A stretch of DNA of 64,000 nt from Cronobacter universalis NCTC 9529 (GTDB lineage: Bacteria > Pseudomonadota > Gammaproteobacteria > Enterobacterales > Enterobacteriaceae), in assembly GCF_001277175.1 (NCBI RefSeq), contig NZ_CP012257.1:2232001-2296000 (forward strand), read 5' to 3'. The notes beneath the pieces are model-generated. The model had not been told where the DNA came from and ran no database searches. It saw nothing but the letters and a program-made list of their open reading frames with translations. Below, piece after piece: positions 54,531 through 64,000 of this stretch (position 1 is the stretch's first letter; each line of letters opens with the position of its first letter). The position numbers were made by a program, and so were the translations under genes.

Positions 54531-55031
54531 TTACGCCGCTTTGGATGCTTTCGCGTTGATCGCCGTTTCCGCGATGGTGGTCAGTTTGCCGTCGGTGGAT
54601 TTCTCCTCTTCGAGCGTTTCTGCCAGCAGTTTTTTCGCGTCTTTGTAGCCTAACTGTTCCGCCAGGGTGCAGAGCGTGCCGTAAGCGGCGATTTCATAGT
54701 GCTCCACTTTCTGCGCCGCGGCGATAAGGCCAGCGTCGCGTACCGGGCCCTGGGCGATTTCATCAATCACTTCCTGGCCTTCTTCAATCAGCCCTTCCAT
54801 CGCCACGCATTTGATGCGGCGCAGTTTAAGCTCAGGCACGCTTTCCACCACCTGATCGATGCGTTCAATCTGGCCCCGGGTTTCCTCGAGGTGAGCGCGG
54901 AATGCCGCGGCCAGCTTTTCATCGGATGCGGCGCGGGCCAGCTTCGGCAGAGCGCGGGTCAGCTGTTTCTCGGCGCTATAGGTGTCTGAAAGTAGATGTA
55001 CAAAAAGATCCTGAGCGGTTTTGATCTGCAT
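54531..55031 (-). CDS. yciF: YciF, ferritin-like stress protein (DUF892)
   Basis: This 166-residue four-helix-bundle protein equals E. coli YciF in length: TAQDLFVHLLSDTYSAEKQL, HLEETRGQIERIDQV and AAQKVEHYEIAAYGTLCTLA. Conserved Glu/His positions (E20, E49, E112, H113-type) suggest a di-iron-like centre. YciF is induced by stress through sigma-S. Its E. coli neighbours yciG and yciE are not next to it; a yciG gene lies at 2158. Confidence 0.94.
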   Translation of the reverse strand: MQIKTAQDLFVHLLSDTYSAEKQLTRALPKLARAASDEKLAAAFRAHLEETRGQIERIDQVVESVPELKLRRIKCVAMEGLIEEGQEVIDEIAQGPVRDAGLIAAAQKVEHYEIAAYGTLCTLAEQLGYKDAKKLLAETLEEEKSTDGKLTTIAETAINAKASKAA

Positions 55032-55149
55032 CTCGTGCCTCCATTAGGGTTGTCAAAAGTAAAGCCCTTTAAGCATGGACAACGAATGCGGAAATAAGCC
55101 AGGCGGCAAACGCGAAAAGTGATACAGCATAATCCGAAAACGACACGCC

Positions 55150-55174
55150 AAAAAAAGCCGCTCACGGGAGCGGC
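55150..55174 (-). terminator. Terminator downstream of trg
   Basis: GCCGCTC-CCGT-GAGCGGC on the minus strand followed by seven T, about 55 bases after the trg stop. Confidence 0.88.
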
Positions 55175-55226
55175 AAAAGTCAGGCTAAGAGTATAACGGC
55201 GGGCAGGCTGCGCTGCCCTTGATAGA

Positions 55227-56924
55227 TCAGAAGGTTTCCCAGTGGTCGCTTTGGGCGAGCGCCGCGCGCGGTACGACCGGCGCCAGCGGCTGCGCGGCGG
55301 GCGGTTGCGGCTCGTTTTTACGCGCGGCTGAAGCGGCGCTTAAGCGGAACGCGCCCACGGCCTGCGTCAGGCGACCGGCCTGCTCTTCAAGCGATACCGC
55401 CGCCGAGGAGGCCTCTTCCACCAGCGAGGCGTTCTGCTGCGTCACGTTATCCATTTCGGCGATGGCCTGCGCCACCTGCTCAATGCCCTGACGCTGTTCA
55501 TCCGACGCCGCCGCGATTTCCAGCATGATGTCGGTCAGGCGTTTCACCGCCTCGACGATGCCTTTCATCGTATCCCCGGCGTTGACGACTTCGCTGGAGC
55601 CGCGATCGATAAGCGCCACCGATTCGCTGATAAGTCCTTCAATCTCTTTCGCCGCCTGGGCGCTGCGGCTCGCCAGCGTGCGCACTTCGCTGGCGACGAC
55701 CGCGAAGCCGCGGCCCTGCTCGCCCGCACGCGCCGCTTCCACCGCGGCGTTAAGCGCGAGGATGTTGGTCTGGAAGGCGATGCTGTTAATCACCGCCGTG
55801 ATTTCAGAGATTTTCTTCGAGCTGCTGGAGATATTGCCCATCGTGGTCACTACGCCGGAGACAATCTGCCCGCCGGTGGTGGCTTTGCCGGAGGCGTCCT
55901 GCGCCAGTTTGCTGGCGTGATGGGCGTTGTCGGCGTTCTGTTTCACGGTGGCGGTCAGCTGTTCCATGCTGGCGGCGGTCTGCTCCAGCGCGGCGGCCTG
56001 CTGCTCGGTGCGTGAAGAGAGATCGGTATTGCCCGCGGAGATTTCGCTGGTGCCCTGGTAAATCGCCTGCGCGCCTTCGCGCACGGCGCTGACGGTTTTC
56101 ACCAGCGACCGCTGCATCATTTGCAGATGCTGGCTCAGGCGGCCGATTTCGCTGCGCCCTGTCGCCTCTTCCGGCAGCGTCAGATCGCCGCTGGCGATAG
56201 TTTCAATGCGCGTCGCCGCATGTTGCAGCGGAACGATAACCACGCGACGCAGCACCACGAAGGTGAGCAGCGTCATGACCAGCGCGACCGCGAACGCGGC
56301 GACCATCACCATCAGGCTGAAGTGGGTGCGGCTGCTGGCGTCGCTGCGCAGTTGCTCAACGCGCGCGGTGCGGCTCGCCAGCGCTTTCGCCAGCACCTGG
56401 TTGTAGTCGTCGTCAAGCTTACGGGCGGTTTCGTTTTCATGCTCGATAATCGCTTCGAACATGCCGTTTTTGGCATATTTCAGCATCGGCGCCAGGCCGC
56501 TGATGTAGGCGTCGTAACGGGCTTTCAGCTCGGTGTCGAGCGCCGCTTCGGAATCCGCTTGGGTAGCGCGATCCACATACTGTTTAAAACCGACGTTGGC
56601 CTGCGCAATCGCTTTTTCCGCGTCGGCGATGTTGCGCTTCATGGCGTCCATCTCCGCGACGCGGCTGGCCGCGCCCGCGTGGATCATATTGATACGCGCC
56701 GTGCGAAGCTGGTTGGCGCTATCCGCAAGCCCACTGCGAATCTGTATCTCTTGCGTTACGTTGTTAAGCGCGCTGTCGCCCTGCATAAGGAAGTATCCTG
56801 CCAGCCCGCCGCAAAGCGCGAACAACACCAGAATCCCTCCCAGGATGACGGAGAACAGCGGGACAAGCCGAATGTGATGCCAGAAGCTTAGCGCCCCGGA
56901 ATCACGGGTTGTTGTTTTATTCAT
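55227..56924 (-). CDS. trg: Trg-type methyl-accepting chemotaxis protein with WETF tail
   Basis: This 565-residue receptor has TM1 (about 17-40, [20 protein letters not shown]), a periplasmic four-helix sensor domain, TM2 (about 200-228), HAMP, and the signalling hairpin tip [20 protein letters not shown]. It matches E. coli Trg, which senses ribose and galactose through their binding proteins. It is 19 residues longer: the tail after about 530 is Pro/Ala-rich and ends DHWETF, close to the NWETF pentapeptide by which CheR and CheB dock on Tar and Tsr. E. coli Trg lacks that tail. ATG 56924 gives [20 protein letters not shown]. Confidence 0.94.
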   Translation of the reverse strand: MNKTTTRDSGALSFWHHIRLVPLFSVILGGILVLFALCGGLAGYFLMQGDSALNNVTQEIQIRSGLADSANQLRTARINMIHAGAASRVAEMDAMKRNIADAEKAIAQANVGFKQYVDRATQADSEAALDTELKARYDAYISGLAPMLKYAKNGMFEAIIEHENETARKLDDDYNQVLAKALASRTARVEQLRSDASSRTHFSLMVMVAAFAVALVMTLLTFVVLRRVVIVPLQHAATRIETIASGDLTLPEEATGRSEIGRLSQHLQMMQRSLVKTVSAVREGAQAIYQGTSEISAGNTDLSSRTEQQAAALEQTAASMEQLTATVKQNADNAHHASKLAQDASGKATTGGQIVSGVVTTMGNISSSSKKISEITAVINSIAFQTNILALNAAVEAARAGEQGRGFAVVASEVRTLASRSAQAAKEIEGLISESVALIDRGSSEVVNAGDTMKGIVEAVKRLTDIMLEIAAASDEQRQGIEQVAQAIAEMDNVTQQNASLVEEASSAAVSLEEQAGRLTQAVGAFRLSAASAARKNEPQPPAAQPLAPVVPRAALAQSDHWETF

Positions 56925-56973
56925 GGCCACGATTTCCCTTTGGGTAAGATGCAAAAATAGTCTTGCCTTTAGG

Positions 56974-57000
56974 ACATCGGCAGTTTTGCGTAAACGCTTA
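56974..57000 (-). promoter_or_regulatory. Flagellar sigma-28 promoter of trg
   Basis: On the minus strand TAAGCGTT (57000-56993), 11 bases, then GCCGATGT (56981-56974) fits the FliA consensus TAAAGTTT-N11-GCCGATAA with 5 and 6 of 8 matches. The start would give a leader of about 43 nt. Confidence 0.75.
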
Positions 57001-57097
57001 CCCTTAAAAGCGATACCTGGCTCACAGATTCGAAAAGAGGGGCTAAAGTCGGGGAAAGCGAAGAGGCCAGCAGCCGCTAAGCCGCTGGCAGATAAGG

Positions 57098-58523
<1,426 letters not shown>

Positions 58524-58539
58524 GGTTTTGGCCTCATGG

Positions 58540-58561
58540 ATACTATAGGGGGGTATGGTAT
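58540..58561. promoter_or_regulatory. FrmR operator
   Basis: An ATAC-TATA half, six G, then TATGGTAT: a G6 tract with flanking inverted AT arms, the known layout for FrmR/CsoR-type repressors. It begins 17 bases before the frmR start. Confidence 0.85.
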
Positions 58562-58824
58562 AGAAGTGCATGCGCCTCTGCAAACGGTCATTTTCTGGCG
58601 GTACGTTTTTGCGGGAAGGGAAACGGCTTTAGATAAAATGCGTGAGCAGGTCATTAAGCGGGTGAATGAATACAACAAATACAATTCAACTTATTGATTT
58701 TAAAATATTTATAGCACAATAAATCAAAACAACACGCGTTAAAGGCGCCATTTTATTAACCCTTTTTGGCATTCTTAAACGCTGTGTAAATCACCTCCAC
58801 ATCCAATAAACCGCAGGAGCCTTC
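58562..58824. other. AT-rich gap between frmR and the next small gene
   Basis: With the operator it makes a gap of 301 bases. Bases 58660-58760 are strongly AT-rich. No coding frame or hairpin terminator was recognised; an SD (AGGAG) lies just before 58825. Confidence 0.45.
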
Positions 58825-59052
58825 ATGAAGTTATTGTTGCCAACGGTAGCCTGGCTGCTGACCGTCATGCTGATAACCAAAAGCCTTTATCTGCTCATAC
58901 CACCCGCGGCGCAGTACCCTTTTGCAGAACGCATGGGCTACTTTGGCGACGAAAGCGTCATGGACGCTATCCTCTACACCTTTACCGGCATTGCAGTGTT
59001 AATCAGTTCACTGCTGTGTTTCTGCCTGTTGCGTCTTCGTCGTCACCGATAA
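58825..59052 (+). CDS. Small two-helix membrane protein, unknown function
   Basis: This 75-residue protein has one hydrophobic segment at about 5-26 (PTVAWLLTVMLITKSLYLLI) and one at 50-68 (FTGIAVLISSLLCFCLLRL), with a short loop FAERMGYFGDESVMDAI between. The SD AGGAG is six bases or so before the start. The tail is basic (LRLRRHR), so both ends probably face the cytoplasm. I do not recognise the family. Confidence 0.72.
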   Translation: MKLLLPTVAWLLTVMLITKSLYLLIPPAAQYPFAERMGYFGDESVMDAILYTFTGIAVLISSLLCFCLLRLRRHR

Positions 59053-59201
59053 ATCGCACGCCACACCACTCCCGCATTACTGCCATTAATCATTCACCAG
59101 TTGTATATATAGCCCTCAACCAAACTAACAGCATGATATATCTCAATACCAACGCCTTCGCAGGATGACATAACTGCCGCCCTGCAGAGGACAGGAGTGG
59201 T

Positions 59202-59561
59202 ATGAAAAAATTATTGTTAGTGGCTTTACTCGCGATCTTCCCCCCATCCGTTTACCCCTTCGCTTTTGACAACAGTGTGCTGATGCTGCGCTGCCCCGGC
59301 AGAGAGACGATTGAAGTGATACTGCACCGCTATGAACATACGCAGGAGACCTGGGGCCGGGATCATTTTGAAACCGGCGGCGGTCACAGGCAGCGGGGAA
59401 GTTTAGTGATCTTCCCGTTCGCGAATCTGGACAGCATGGTATATGACCAGATGACGCAGTCGTTCGGCTTCTGGTATCAACGCGAAGCCAGGTTCGTCCA
59501 CTGCCGGCTTCTGAGCCTGCGCAACGCCTGGCCGGTGGATCTCCCGGTGTTTCTGGAATAA
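59202..59561 (+). CDS. Small exported protein, unknown function
   Basis: This 119-residue protein has a signal peptide (MKKLLLVALLAIFPPSVYPF, cleavage near AFA/FDN) and a mature part with two cysteines (LRCPGRETIEVILHRYEH and FVHCRLLSL). An SD (AGGAG) precedes ATG 59202. I do not recognise it. Together with the 75-residue gene before it, it has the same strand but a 149-base gap, so co-transcription is uncertain. Confidence 0.7.
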   Translation: MKKLLLVALLAIFPPSVYPFAFDNSVLMLRCPGRETIEVILHRYEHTQETWGRDHFETGGGHRQRGSLVIFPFANLDSMVYDQMTQSFGFWYQREARFVHCRLLSLRNAWPVDLPVFLE

Positions 59562-59582
59562 ACCCGGCCGAAGCGTGGCGGT

Positions 59583-60908
59583 TTAGCGCCGCAGCGGCAG
59601 CCCGGCGGTTTCTCTGGCGCGCATCACGGTAATAAAGGTGATCAGCGCCGCGCCCATGACATAAAACGCGGGTGAGAAAAGGTTGCCGGTGGAGGCGATG
59701 AGAAACGCCGAGAACCACGGCGTGATGCCGCCGAAAAAGGCGACCGACAGGTTATAGGCGACCGACAGCCCGCCGTAGCGCACGCTGGTCGGGAACAGCT
59801 CCGCCATCGCCGCGCTGCACGCGCCGTCAAAGGCGGCGATAAACGCGCCCAGCAGCAGCATCGCGAGCACGGCGGAAAGCATATCGCCGTTCGCCATCAC
59901 CATCAGCGCCGGGTAGGTAAAGAGGATAAATCCGCCGCAGCCCGCGAGCATCAGGGGGCGACGGCCATAGCGGTCGGAGAGCCAGCCCATAAACGGCACC
60001 AGCACCGCGATGCCGAACAGCCCGATGGTGGTGATCGCGTAGGCGTCGAGCTTGCTGAAGTGCATCTGCGTTATCAGGTAGCCCGGCATAAAGGTTTGCA
60101 GCATCCAGTGCCCGACCGCTTTGATAACCACAAACCCGACGCAGAACAGCAGCGCGCCGCGGGCGCTTTTGAGCGTACTGCGCAGCGGCGCGGCCTGTGT
60201 GGTGCCCGCTTTCGCCGCCGCCTGGAATTCCGGCGTGTCTTCAAGATGCGTTCTCAGGTAAAGCCCCACCCAGCCGAGCGGCCCGGCGATCAAAAACGGA
60301 ATGCGCCAGCCCCAGTCGTTCATCGCGGTTTCGCCAAGACTGGCGGTCAGTAAAAATACAAGTCCGGAGCCCGCCACAAACGCCATAAAGCCGAAGTTAT
60401 CGATCCAGCAGGTGAAGTAACCGCGCTTATGCACCGGCGCGTACTCCGCCAGGAACGTAGTCGCGCCGGACGTCTCGCCGCCTGCCGCAAAGCCCTGCAC
60501 CAGGCGGGTGAGCACCAGCAGCGCGGGCGCCAGCAGACCAATCTGATGATACGTCGGCAAGAGGCCCATAATGAAGGTGGCGCCGGAGGTAAGCAGAATG
60601 ACCGTCGCCAGCACGCGCTTGCGGCCGATGCGGTCGCCAAGCGAGCCGAAATAGAGCCCGCCGAGCGGGCGCATGATAAACCCCGCGCCGAACACCGCGA
60701 AGGACGAGAGCAGCGCCGCCGCAGGGTCGCCGGTCTGGAAAAACTGCATCCCGATAATGGCCGCCAGCGTGCCGTAGAGCCCGAAATCGAACCATTCCAC
60801 AAAATGGCCGACGCCGGTCGCCAGCAGTACCTTACGCAGTTTACGCGCCAGATGCGCCTGTTCGTCCACTGCTGCCCCTGTCGCTTCATGTTGTACTGAC
60901 TGCGTCAT
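59583..60908 (-). CDS. MHS-family MFS transporter (ShiA/ProP/KgtP type)
   Basis: This 441-residue protein has 12 helices and the metabolite:H+ symporter features VEWFDFGLYGTLAAIIG, the loop GSLGDRIGRKRVL (MFS motif A), and LVQGFAAGGETSGATTFLAEYAP. Relatives import shikimate, oxoglutarate, citrate, proline or betaine. No residue pattern gives the substrate here. It starts at ATG 60908 with GGGAGAGAC upstream and is monocistronic. Confidence 0.9.
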   Translation of the reverse strand: MTQSVQHEATGAAVDEQAHLARKLRKVLLATGVGHFVEWFDFGLYGTLAAIIGMQFFQTGDPAAALLSSFAVFGAGFIMRPLGGLYFGSLGDRIGRKRVLATVILLTSGATFIMGLLPTYHQIGLLAPALLVLTRLVQGFAAGGETSGATTFLAEYAPVHKRGYFTCWIDNFGFMAFVAGSGLVFLLTASLGETAMNDWGWRIPFLIAGPLGWVGLYLRTHLEDTPEFQAAAKAGTTQAAPLRSTLKSARGALLFCVGFVVIKAVGHWMLQTFMPGYLITQMHFSKLDAYAITTIGLFGIAVLVPFMGWLSDRYGRRPLMLAGCGGFILFTYPALMVMANGDMLSAVLAMLLLGAFIAAFDGACSAAMAELFPTSVRYGGLSVAYNLSVAFFGGITPWFSAFLIASTGNLFSPAFYVMGAALITFITVMRARETAGLPLRR

Positions 60909-61072
60909 GCTGTCTCTCCCGGCTGGCGCGCTGACAATCGCGCGAGTGTTTCTATAATAGATATAGATCTATAAGCCGCCGTTGCCAGACCGCCCATGTT
61001 GCATCGTTTAAAATGTGAGCTCTGCCGCGCAGTCCTCTGCAAAAAGCCGGAAAGATCACATTTCGGCCCGCG

Positions 61073-61603
61073 TTAATCGCGCTTGCCCGGCATCATGCGC
61101 AGCAGCGTGTTGTCTTTCCAGAAATAGTGATGCGCCAGCGCCGCCGCCGCATGAAGCCCTATGACAAAATAGCTGAGATTCGCGATAAAGGCGTGAATGG
61201 CGCGCAACTGCATTTCGAGATCTTCATCAGGTTCGGCGGCGACCGGCATGCTGATGCCAAACGCAAACCACGGGCTGCCGCCATAATATTTGGCAACGAT
61301 CCCGAGCAGCGGCAGGCCGATAAACATCAGGTAGATGACCAGATGCACCAGATGGGAAAGCCCGATATACATCGCGCGCGGTTTCGGCACGATGGGCGGC
61401 GCGGGATATTTAATGCGCACCAGCAGGCGTGTGACCATCAGCGCCAGAATCGCGATGCCGCAGCTGAAGTGCGTCCAGATAAACAATCGCCCGACAGGAC
61501 GCGGCACCAGCCCGCGCAGCTCCATCGCCGCGTAAGCCATAACCACCAGAACGAACACCAGCCAGTGAAGCGTGATTTGTAATGACGTGTATTTACTGCG
61601 CAT
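61073..61603 (-). CDS. cybB: CybB, cytochrome b561
   Basis: This 176-residue four-helix membrane cytochrome carries two b haems in relatives. It begins MRSKYTSLQITLHWLVFVLV with a haem-ligand histidine at residue 13, WTHFSCG, and IHAFIANLSYFVIGLHAAAALAHHYFWK (split as IHAF and LHAAAALAHH ligands) near the end. E. coli CybB moves electrons from superoxide to ubiquinone. SD AGGAT precedes the start. The E. coli small RNA rydC, next to cybB there, was not found here. Confidence 0.94.
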   Translation of the reverse strand: MRSKYTSLQITLHWLVFVLVVMAYAAMELRGLVPRPVGRLFIWTHFSCGIAILALMVTRLLVRIKYPAPPIVPKPRAMYIGLSHLVHLVIYLMFIGLPLLGIVAKYYGGSPWFAFGISMPVAAEPDEDLEMQLRAIHAFIANLSYFVIGLHAAAALAHHYFWKDNTLLRMMPGKRD

Positions 61604-61704
61604 AAGACTATCCTGATTAAACGCAACGAAAACACCAGGATAACGGCTGAAGATGAATTATTCATTAGTTTTCACGCCCCCACAGAATAATGAAAGGAGA
61701 GAGT

Positions 61705-62625
61705 ATGAACGCCCACGACGCTCTGTTAACCCGCATGCGCGAGGCGGTCAAACGCGCCAGCGAACTCGCCGTCTGGCCGCAGGACGAGGCGCCAGGCGCG
61801 CGTCAGAGCCCGGCGGTGTTCACCCTTGAAGAGCGCCTGACCGGCGACAGCGACCTCGACCGCTCCGTCACCGGCGTGTGCGCGCCGCGTATTGTGGTCT
61901 ACGCGCCGGAACATCCTAACGGCACCGGCATTCTGGTGACGCCCGGCGGCTCCTACCGCCGCGTGGTGCTGGATAAAGAAGGCAGCGCGCTGGCACCCGC
62001 GTTTAACGATCGCGGTTATACGCTGTTTGTGATGACCTATCGCCTGCCCGCCGACGGCCACGCCGAAGGCGCCGACGCCCCGCTCGCCGATCTCCAGCGC
62101 GCCATGCGGCTTATCCGCGCCCGGGCGTCGCGCTGGCAACTCGACCCGGACAAACTCGGCGTGCTGGGCTTTTCCGCGGGCGGTCACGCCGCCGCAAGCC
62201 TCGGCACCCGCTGGAACGACGCGGTGTACGCGCCGCTGGATGAAACCGACGCGTTCAGCGCCCGCCCGGCCTTTATGGGGCTGGTCTATCCGGTCATGAC
62301 CATGGAGGAGCCGGTGGCGCACCCCGGCTCGCGGGAGGCGCTGGTAGGCAACGCGCCCGATGAACGCGCCATCCGCCGCTATTCGCCGGAAAAAGCGGTC
62401 ACCCACGCCACCCCGCCCGCGTTTTTACTGCACGCGGTGGATGACCCGGCCGTGAAAGTGGAAAACAGTCTGCTGATGTTTAACGCGCTGCACGCGCAGG
62501 GCGTGCCGGTGGAGATGCATCTTTTTGAACAGGGGCAACACGGATTCGGCATTCGCGATGCCCTGGGGCTGCCCGCGCACGTCTGGCCGGAGCTGCTGAT
62601 GAACTGGATTGAGAGCAAACGCTGA
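61705..62625 (+). CDS. Alpha/beta hydrolase (acetyl-esterase-like)
   Basis: This 306-residue serine hydrolase has an oxyanion segment TPGGSYRRV, nucleophile elbow GFSAGGH, an acid in HAVDDPAVKVEN and a histidine in QGQHGFG, the order of the BD-FAE/acetyl-xylan-esterase-like family. No signal peptide is seen, so it acts in the cytoplasm. Substrate unknown. ATG 61705 follows AGGAGAGAG; five upstream codons are excluded. It is divergent from cybB and convergent with aldA, and is not at this place in E. coli. Confidence 0.88.
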   Translation: MNAHDALLTRMREAVKRASELAVWPQDEAPGARQSPAVFTLEERLTGDSDLDRSVTGVCAPRIVVYAPEHPNGTGILVTPGGSYRRVVLDKEGSALAPAFNDRGYTLFVMTYRLPADGHAEGADAPLADLQRAMRLIRARASRWQLDPDKLGVLGFSAGGHAAASLGTRWNDAVYAPLDETDAFSARPAFMGLVYPVMTMEEPVAHPGSREALVGNAPDERAIRRYSPEKAVTHATPPAFLLHAVDDPAVKVENSLLMFNALHAQGVPVEMHLFEQGQHGFGIRDALGLPAHVWPELLMNWIESKR

Positions 62626-62631
62626 CGCAGC

Positions 62632-62651
62632 GGGCCGCCTGCAGGCGGCCC
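62632..62651. other. GC-rich hairpin between convergent genes
   Basis: GGGCCGCC-TGCA-GGCGGCCC lies between the hydrolase and aldA stops. No T-run follows on either strand, so it is a weak or atypical terminator. Confidence 0.5.
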
Positions 62652-62659
62652 TGAAACGG

Positions 62660-64000
62660 TTAGCTTTGCAGATAGACAACCTGGGTTTGCAGATATTCAT
62701 GCAGCCCGTGTTTGCCATCCGCTCCGCCGATGCCGGATTTACGCCAGCCCGCGTGGAACCCCTGCATCGCTTCGAAGTTTTCACGGTTGATGTAAGTTTC
62801 GCCAAACTTCAGCCCGTTAATCGCTTTCATGGCGGTGGCGAGCGACTGTGTATAAATTGACGACGTCAGGCCGTACTCGCTGTCGTTCGCCATCGCAATG
62901 GCCTCTTCCAGCGTCCCGAACGTGACGACCGGCAGCACCGGGCCGAACGTCTCTTCATGCATAATGCTCATCTCCTGGCGCACATCCACCAGCAGCGTCG
63001 GCGGATAGAAATAGCCTTTGCCTTCCACCGCCTTGCCGCCGAGCGCCACCGTCGCGCCCTCGCTGACCGCGCGCGCCACTTTCTCTTTCACGCGCGCCAG
63101 CGCAGCCGCGTTGATCAGCGGCCCCATCGCGATATCGTCATGCGCCGCCGGATCGCCGAATGTCACCGCGCTCAGCGCCTCGCCAAGCGCGCTGACAAAA
63201 CGGTCGTAAATGCCCTTCTGCACATAGACGCGCTCAACGCAGTTACAGACCTGCCCGGTGTTAATGACGCGCGAATCGACAATCGCTTTTACCGCAAGCG
63301 GCACATCCGCATCGTCCATCACGATGGCGGGCGCTTTGCCGCCAAGCTCCAGACAGACTTTGGTGATGTTTTTCGCAGCCGCCGCCATGATTTTTTCGCC
63401 CGCGCCGACGCTGCCGGTCATGCTCACCAGCGCCACTTTCGGGTTGCCGGCCAGCTCCTGGCCGACGGTTTCTCCGCGCCCCAGCACCAGGTTAAATACG
63501 CCCGCCGGCAGCCCCACCTCATGCACGATCTGCGCAAACGCGATGGCGTTATTCGGCGTGAATTCGCTCGGTTTAATCACAATGGTGTTGCCGGTAATCA
63601 GCGCAGGCGCCAGTTTGCGGGCGATCAGAAAGAACGGGAAATTCCACGGCAGAATGCCGGTGGTAACGCCAAGCGCGCGCTTAAACACCAGAATATTTTC
63701 GCCAGGCCGGTCGCTTTGCAGGATTTCGCCTTCATAACGGCGCGCCCACTCGGCCATATAGTCGATGTAATCCGCCGTAAAGTTGACCTCAACGCTCGCG
63801 AGCTGCTGCGTTTTGCCGCCTTCGGCCACAATCAGCGCGCTGATTTCCGCCGCCTTTTCGCGGATGCCAGCGGCGATTTTACGCAGCCATCCGGCGCGCT
63901 CGATGGCGGGCAGCGCCTCCCAGCCCGCCTGCGCGCGGGCGGCGGCGTCAATGGCGCGGCGCGCGTCCTCTGCAGTGCCGTCCGGGATACGAGAAATCAA
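62660..64000 (-). CDS. aldA: AldA, lactaldehyde/glycolaldehyde dehydrogenase, 5' end outside the window
   Basis: 446 residues are visible, matching E. coli AldA from about residue 35 to its end, so some 34 residues lie beyond the right edge. It oxidises L-lactaldehyde to L-lactate and glycolaldehyde to glycolate with NAD. Active-site blocks are NWxFPxFL-type LPWNFPFFLI, VCLELGGKAPAIV (catalytic Glu) and NTGQVCNCVERVY (catalytic Cys). It serves fucose, rhamnose and aldehyde metabolism. The frame at the edge has no natural start codon; TTG at 64000 is not the true start. Confidence 0.96.
   Translation of the reverse strand: MISRIPDGTAEDARRAIDAAARAQAGWEALPAIERAGWLRKIAAGIREKAAEISALIVAEGGKTQQLASVEVNFTADYIDYMAEWARRYEGEILQSDRPGENILVFKRALGVTTGILPWNFPFFLIARKLAPALITGNTIVIKPSEFTPNNAIAFAQIVHEVGLPAGVFNLVLGRGETVGQELAGNPKVALVSMTGSVGAGEKIMAAAAKNITKVCLELGGKAPAIVMDDADVPLAVKAIVDSRVINTGQVCNCVERVYVQKGIYDRFVSALGEALSAVTFGDPAAHDDIAMGPLINAAALARVKEKVARAVSEGATVALGGKAVEGKGYFYPPTLLVDVRQEMSIMHEETFGPVLPVVTFGTLEEAIAMANDSEYGLTSSIYTQSLATAMKAINGLKFGETYINRENFEAMQGFHAGWRKSGIGGADGKHGLHEYLQTQVVYLQS

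Noticed and set aside
61604..61704. Possible rydC small RNA next to cybB, by analogy with E. coli
   Set aside because: No pseudoknot-like GTAGACCCGT segment or terminator was found near cybB.

Overview
The window is ordinary chromosomal backbone of a GC-rich member of the Enterobacteriaceae. Most predicted proteins resemble Escherichia coli K-12 proteins at full length, and gene order matches two E. coli stretches: yneE/mgtS/dcp/ydfG/rspR/ydfZ/ydfI/rspA/ynfABCDEFGH/dmsD/bioD2/mlc/ynfLM/ydgD/mdtIJ, and rlhA/sutR/ydcO/ydcL/tehB/ydcK/rimL/opgD/ydcJ/ydcI/trg/cybB/aldA. The base composition, the osmU-type transporter beside dmsD and a chromosomal umuDC suggest Cronobacter or a close relative. That genus call rests on memory, not a search. 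No phage, insertion sequence, CRISPR array, tRNA or rRNA was seen.

Layout. 1-5 kb: a methionine-synthase-like gene cut by the window edge, a DUF1264 lipid-body-type protein, small stress protein YciG, the bestrophin-like YneE, a MerR/BluR-like regulator and the 31-residue membrane protein MgtS. 5-14.5 kb: dcp, ydfG, the GntR regulator rspR, an SH3-like periplasmic protein, ydfZ with an FNR site, and a leftward sugar-acid cluster rspA-MFS-ydfI. 14.5-24.7 kb: ynfA, ynfB, speG, ynfC, ynfD and a Tat-exported DMSO/selenate reductase operon ynfEFGH-dmsD with two catalytic paralogues. 24.7-34.6 kb: ydgC, a four-gene osmoprotectant ABC transporter, bioD2, mlc, ynfL/ynfM and an M32 carboxypeptidase. 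34.8-39.3 kb: a 26-residue membrane peptide, protease YdgD, the spermidine exporter mdtJI with an upstream 34-codon leader ORF, an ASCH protein, and SOS-regulated umuDC. 39.5-54.4 kb: rlhA, sutR/ydcO, ydcL, tehB, ydcK, rimL, opgD, a carboxylesterase, ydcJ, ydcI and an old yellow enzyme. 54.5-64 kb: yciF, trg with a flagellar sigma-28 promoter, frmRA, two unknown small proteins, an MHS transporter, cybB, an esterase and aldA (cut by the window edge).

How the genes work together. Recurring themes are anaerobic respiration (FNR sites before ydfZ and ynfE), sugar-acid use under GntR and possibly CRP control, osmotic and general stress, polyamine handling (speG, mdtJI), formaldehyde detoxification (frmRA) and chemotaxis (trg).

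No large undescribed multi-gene system is visible. The least explained items are small: two strong rho-independent terminators on the plus strand (41667-41692 and 49008-49040) with no plus-strand gene in front of them, which suggest unannotated small RNAs; several tiny genes (2158, 2642, 4862, 34837, 36685); a Trg receptor ending in a WETF-type CheR-docking tail that E. coli Trg lacks; and palindromic operator-like sites at sutR/ydcO, rspA/ydfI, ynfE and mlc.
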